A DNA stretch of 8,828 bases. It comes from Bacteroidia bacterium. GTDB lineage: Bacteria > Bacteroidota > Bacteroidia > Bacteroidales > VadinHA17. Of the stretch, positions 6,356 through 8,828 are shown one piece after another. The notes under the pieces are model-generated. The model was given only the letters and a program-made list of their open reading frames with translations. It searched no databases and was not told where the DNA came from. The DNA is taken from assembly GCA_026391515.1 (NCBI GenBank), contig JAPLEC010000359.1, positions 1 through 8,828 of the forward strand. Direction: 5' to 3'. A program made the translations under genes and the position numbers. Each line of letters begins with the position of its first letter. Positions within the stretch are counted from its first letter, which is position 1.

Positions 6356-8284
6356 TTATCGCGAAAACAGATCGGGTTCTTTCCAGAACAAAAGATGTTT
6401 ATCGTCCATTATTATCTTATTGTGGTCGAGCAGCCATCGTAAAACTTTAATAACTTTTTCTTCCGGGTGACTTACTTTGCTTACCAGCTCCTGTGCATCC
6501 AGTTTCTTTTCTGCGAGATTATCCTTGATTTCAGTAAGTATCATATCGAACTCGTATTTGCTCAGATCGAGCTCATTTCTTTCACGGCAAACATCGCAAA
6601 TTCCGCACCGGTCGGCCTCTTCACCAAAATAATCAAGAAGTGTGACCGACCTGCACTTTGTATTATAATCAGCATAATCGATTATCTTATTCAAACGTAT
6701 CACATGTTTGTCTTTCACCTGAATATAATTTTCAGGTGAGATCATTAATGCTTTTCTTTCCAGCCTCTCTTCAGTGAATATTATCAGTGCTGTTTTTTTC
6801 CCCGGGATATACCTTATTATATTAAATGAAGAAAGTTTAACAAGAAACCTGTAAACAGTGTCTCTCGATAATGCAGATTTTTTTGCAAGAGCATCTTCAT
6901 TTATTGCTACAAACTCAGAAAACATACCTGTGTAAGACCTTAACAGGAGCTTTATAAAACTATCGAACGATTCATTTGCCACCTGGAATTTGTAAAGATC
7001 ATCGCGGCTGACAATAAAATGTACCCTTGAAGGATTATTAATTTCTTCTGTGAATTCAATATATCCTTCTCTCTGCAAAAAGCTGAGACTGTTGTAAGTT
7101 TCGATGACAGGGAAGCGGTATTTCGACACAAAATCGGACATGCTGAAGTCAAATACATTATCCTTGCCTGCACCCTGAGGCACCTGAAGGAAATTGCAAA
7201 GAGCCTCATATATATCCTTTATTTTTTCGACAGGCGGAAATTTTCTTCTTAAGGAATCTTCGAGGCGGCTTTTATCGGACGATGAATAGAGCAGAACTGC
7301 AAAAGCAGGTTTATTGTCGCGTCCTGCCCTGCCGCTTTCCTGGAAATATTCCTCAATTGAGTCAGGCATTTCCCAGTGTATTACAAACCTTACTTCAGCT
7401 TTATCAATACCCATCCCAAAGGCATTAGTGGCAACTATCACACGGGTCTCACCTGTTGACCACGAAGTCTGTTTTTTGTCGCGCAGCTCTACAGGCAGAC
7501 CGGCATGATAAAAATCGGCGCTGATACCGCTGGCTACCAGCAATTCAGCAATTTCTTTGCAACGTTTTCTGCTTCGGACATACACGATCCCGCTCCCTTT
7601 GACTTTATGCAGCGTTTTAATCAGGTATGTGCCTTTATCCTCAACCTGTCGGACCAGGTACGAAATATTTTTCCGTTCAAAGCTTGTTCTGAGAACATTT
7701 TTCCCCCTGAACTCCAGCTTTTTAATTATATCATCAATCACAGGCGGAGTAGCAGAAGCTGTCAATGCGAGAAAAGGAACCTTATCGGAAATCAGGTCGC
7801 GTATTAACGCAATTTTAAGATACGATGGTCTGAAATCATAACCCCATTGTGAAATACAGTGAGCCTCATCGACTGCCACAAGATTAATGTTAAAACGAGG
7901 CAGCCTTGTCTGGAATATTCTTGTCGAGATTCTCTCAGGCGAGATATAAAGGAATTTATAATCGCCATAAATGCAGTTCTCGATTGCTATATCTATCTCC
8001 TCTGCCGACATCCCTGAATGTATAGCTAACGATTTAATTTCCAGACTATTAAGACGATTTACCTGATCTTTCATCAATGCAATAAGAGGGGTGATAACAA
8101 GGCAGATTCCTTCATTTAGCAGAGCAGGTACCTGGAAGGTTATTGATTTGCCACCGCCGGTTGGCATCAGACCAAGGGTATCCTTTCCTTCTGCAACAGA
8201 CCTGATAATTTCCTCCTGCAGAGGTCTGAATGAGGTGAATCCCCAGTACTTTGTAAGAATTTGCTTATATGGTTCAATGTTCAT
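6356..8284 (-). CDS. recQ: RecQ-family ATP-dependent DNA helicase, short Bacteroidota form
   Basis: A 642-residue superfamily 2 3'-5' DNA helicase acting in recombination and fork repair. All helicase motifs are visible: motif 0 GFTSFRPLQ (15-23), Walker A PTGGGKS (41-47), Ia ITPLIALMKDQV (64-75), DEAH (139-142) with the aromatic-rich loop ISQWGYDFRPSY, III LTASATPP, IV IVYVRSRKRC, V ATNAFGMGID and VI QESGRAGRD (315-323). The four zinc cysteines are C544, C560, C563 and C566 (CGICDVC). Unlike E. coli RecQ, where the zinc site directly follows the second RecA domain, here about 190 residues (355-540) intervene and look like one or two winged-helix units (near YNSLSFLQREGYIEF and LSRDTVYRFLVKLSSFNIIRY). 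A further winged-helix-like segment ends the protein (573-636), and no HRDC domain is seen. The loop position held by a conserved His in E. coli RecQ (H156) is Tyr149. The ATG at 8284 gives the normal family N-terminus. It is divergent from guaB. Confidence 0.95.
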   Translation of the reverse strand: MNIEPYKQILTKYWGFTSFRPLQEEIIRSVAEGKDTLGLMPTGGGKSITFQVPALLNEGICLVITPLIALMKDQVNRLNSLEIKSLAIHSGMSAEEIDIAIENCIYGDYKFLYISPERISTRIFQTRLPRFNINLVAVDEAHCISQWGYDFRPSYLKIALIRDLISDKVPFLALTASATPPVIDDIIKKLEFRGKNVLRTSFERKNISYLVRQVEDKGTYLIKTLHKVKGSGIVYVRSRKRCKEIAELLVASGISADFYHAGLPVELRDKKQTSWSTGETRVIVATNAFGMGIDKAEVRFVIHWEMPDSIEEYFQESGRAGRDNKPAFAVLLYSSSDKSRLEDSLRRKFPPVEKIKDIYEALCNFLQVPQGAGKDNVFDFSMSDFVSKYRFPVIETYNSLSFLQREGYIEFTEEINNPSRVHFIVSRDDLYKFQVANESFDSFIKLLLRSYTGMFSEFVAINEDALAKKSALSRDTVYRFLVKLSSFNIIRYIPGKKTALIIFTEERLERKALMISPENYIQVKDKHVIRLNKIIDYADYNTKCRSVTLLDYFGEEADRCGICDVCRERNELDLSKYEFDMILTEIKDNLAEKKLDAQELVSKVSHPEEKVIKVLRWLLDHNKIIMDDKHLLFWKEPDLFSR

Positions 8285-8322
8285 TTACCAAAGGATTCGA
8301 GTAAGTAATTTTTTTATAAATC

Positions 8323-8454
8323 ACCACCTCCTCCCGCTTTCAGCGGGATACTCCTCTCCGCTTAGGCGGAGAGAAAGTTATGATATTGTGTGTCAATACT
8401 TTCCCCCCGCTTTTCGCGGGAGGTGTCCCGACCGTAGCGTCGGGACGGGGTGGT
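8323..8454. repeat. 132-bp symmetric multi-hairpin element
   Basis: The ends are inverted (ACCACC at 8323-8328, GGTGGT at 8449-8454). Inside lie four perfect hairpins: TCCCGCT/AGCGGGA (8332-8338 with 8342-8348), CTCTCCGC/GCGGAGAG (8354-8361 with 8366-8373), CCCGC/GCGGG (8406-8410 with 8416-8420) and GTCCCGAC/GTCGGGAC (8425-8432 with 8439-8446). An inner pair GAAAGT (8373-8378) and ACTTTC (8398-8403) flanks an A/T-rich core. The outer and inner pairs share a centre near 8388. It resembles paired REP elements or a small non-autonomous mobile element, and could also form structure in a recQ leader transcript. Confidence 0.8.
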
Positions 8455-8563
8455 TTTCATCTTTATTCCGAAAAATAATACACCTTTACAAAAATAGTAA
8501 CTGCAATTCAATTATTTACATATCTTAAAAAGTGAGGATGTTTTAAGAGTAATGAATTTTTCG

Positions 8564-8570
8564 TAATTTG
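8564..8570 (+). promoter_or_regulatory. Probable -7 box of the guaB promoter
   Basis: TAATTTG followed by CGC resembles the Bacteroidota -7 box TAnnTTTG with one base missing between the TA and TTG parts. It lies 26 nt before the guaB ATG, a usual leader length. A T-rich stretch (GTTTTA, 8540-8545) about 18 nt upstream could serve as a poor -33 element. Confidence 0.4.
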
Positions 8571-8596
8571 CGCAACAAAATTTAATACTCTCTCAA

Positions 8597-8828
8597 ATGT
8601 CATTCATAGAAGATAAAATACTTTATGAAGGTTTAACTTTTGACGATGTTCTTCTGGTTCCTTCATATTCAGAAGTGCTTCCAAGGGAAGTAGATCTGAG
8701 CTCGATGTTCACAAGAAACATCAGATTAAATACTCCAATTGTCTCAGCAGCAATGGATACAGTAACCGAAGATGACCTTGCAATTGCCATTGCAAGGGAA
8801 GGCGGGATAGGTGTCATTCATAAAAATA
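8597..8828 (+). CDS. guaB: IMP dehydrogenase, N-terminal part, 3'-truncated by window edge
   Basis: The open frame from the ATG at 8597 runs to the right edge without a stop (77 codons). Its translation matches the GuaB N-terminus: YEGLTFDDVLLVPSYSEVLP (10-29), LTR-like MFTRNIRLNTPIVSAAMDTVTE (37-58) and AIAREGGIGVIHKN (64-77). GuaB is the cytosolic enzyme that oxidises IMP to XMP with NAD+, the committed step of guanine nucleotide synthesis. The SAAMDTVT segment (50-57) belongs to the nucleotide-binding barrel; the two CBS domains and the catalytic cysteine loop lie beyond the window. It is transcribed away from recQ. No riboswitch-like structure was recognised in the short leader. Confidence 0.95.
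   Translation, partial: MSFIEDKILYEGLTFDDVLLVPSYSEVLPREVDLSSMFTRNIRLNTPIVSAAMDTVTEDDLAIAIAREGGIGVIHKN

Larger units (their letters stand above)
8285..8596. other. Divergent recQ/guaB intergenic region, 312 bp
   Basis: No gene is supported here. On the recQ side (8285-8322) the DNA is A/T-rich with no clear -7 box. The middle (8323-8454) is the compound palindromic element. The guaB side (8455-8596) is A/T-rich and holds the probable guaB promoter. Open frames crossing the area are translations of the repeats or shadows of recQ. Confidence 0.7.

Noticed and set aside
1613..8284. Defence island or novel multi-gene system
   Set aside because: A helicase next to a nuclease is suggestive, but each protein other than DUF5063 matches a housekeeping family, and no effector, sensor, toxin, transposase or compositional break is visible.
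8323..8454. CRISPR-like array from repeated palindromes
   Set aside because: The hairpins differ in sequence and spacing, there are no equal-length spacers, and no cas genes are present.
8091..8528. 145-codon + strand open frame over the recQ 5' end and the compound element
   Set aside because: It is antisense to conserved RecQ motifs and then reads through the palindromes; no start context or homology pattern supports it.
8455..8596. Purine riboswitch upstream of guaB
   Set aside because: The probable leader is only about 20 nt and has no conserved purine-aptamer core or terminator/anti-terminator pair.

Overview
This window looks like chromosomal DNA of a Bacteroidota bacterium, probably in or near Bacteroidales. 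I judge this from the protein families (a short-form RecQ, a DUF5063 protein, a ~714-residue Tex), from TAnnTTTG-like -7 boxes before two genes, from mostly weak Shine-Dalgarno sequences, and from G/C-rich palindromic repeats in the intergenic gaps of a type common in this phylum. No genus can be assigned from sequence reading alone.

Layout, left to right. (1) Positions 1-1565, + strand: the 3' part of a secreted M28-family zinc aminopeptidase/carboxypeptidase, cut at its 5' end by the window edge. (2) Positions 1587-1618: a perfect 32-bp palindrome between this gene and the convergent tex gene, containing the tex stop codon and probably acting as a terminator. (3) Positions 1613-8284, - strand: five co-oriented genes, in transcription order recQ, a DUF5063 gene, a DEDDy 3'-5' exonuclease, an RlmI-type rRNA methyltransferase and tex. 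The DUF5063 and exonuclease genes overlap by about 11 nt. The other junctions are 27, 48 and 134 nt, and the two longer ones carry repeats. (4) Positions 8285-8596: a 312-bp divergent intergenic region with a symmetric 132-bp multi-hairpin element and the likely guaB promoter. (5) Positions 8597-8828, + strand: the first 77 codons of guaB (IMP dehydrogenase), cut by the window edge.

The five minus-strand genes all concern nucleic acids: DNA unwinding (RecQ), exonucleolytic trimming (DEDDy nuclease), 23S rRNA cytosine methylation (RlmI-like) and RNA binding/transcription (Tex), with an uncharacterised helical DUF5063 partner coupled to the exonuclease. This is a housekeeping neighbourhood. I found no prophage, transposase, CRISPR array, tRNA/rRNA or defence cassette, and no convincing sign of a new multi-gene system. 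The most unusual features are non-coding: each intergenic gap longer than 40 bp carries a different palindromic or tandem repeat, and the recQ/guaB element is the most elaborate. The least understood protein is the DUF5063 product.
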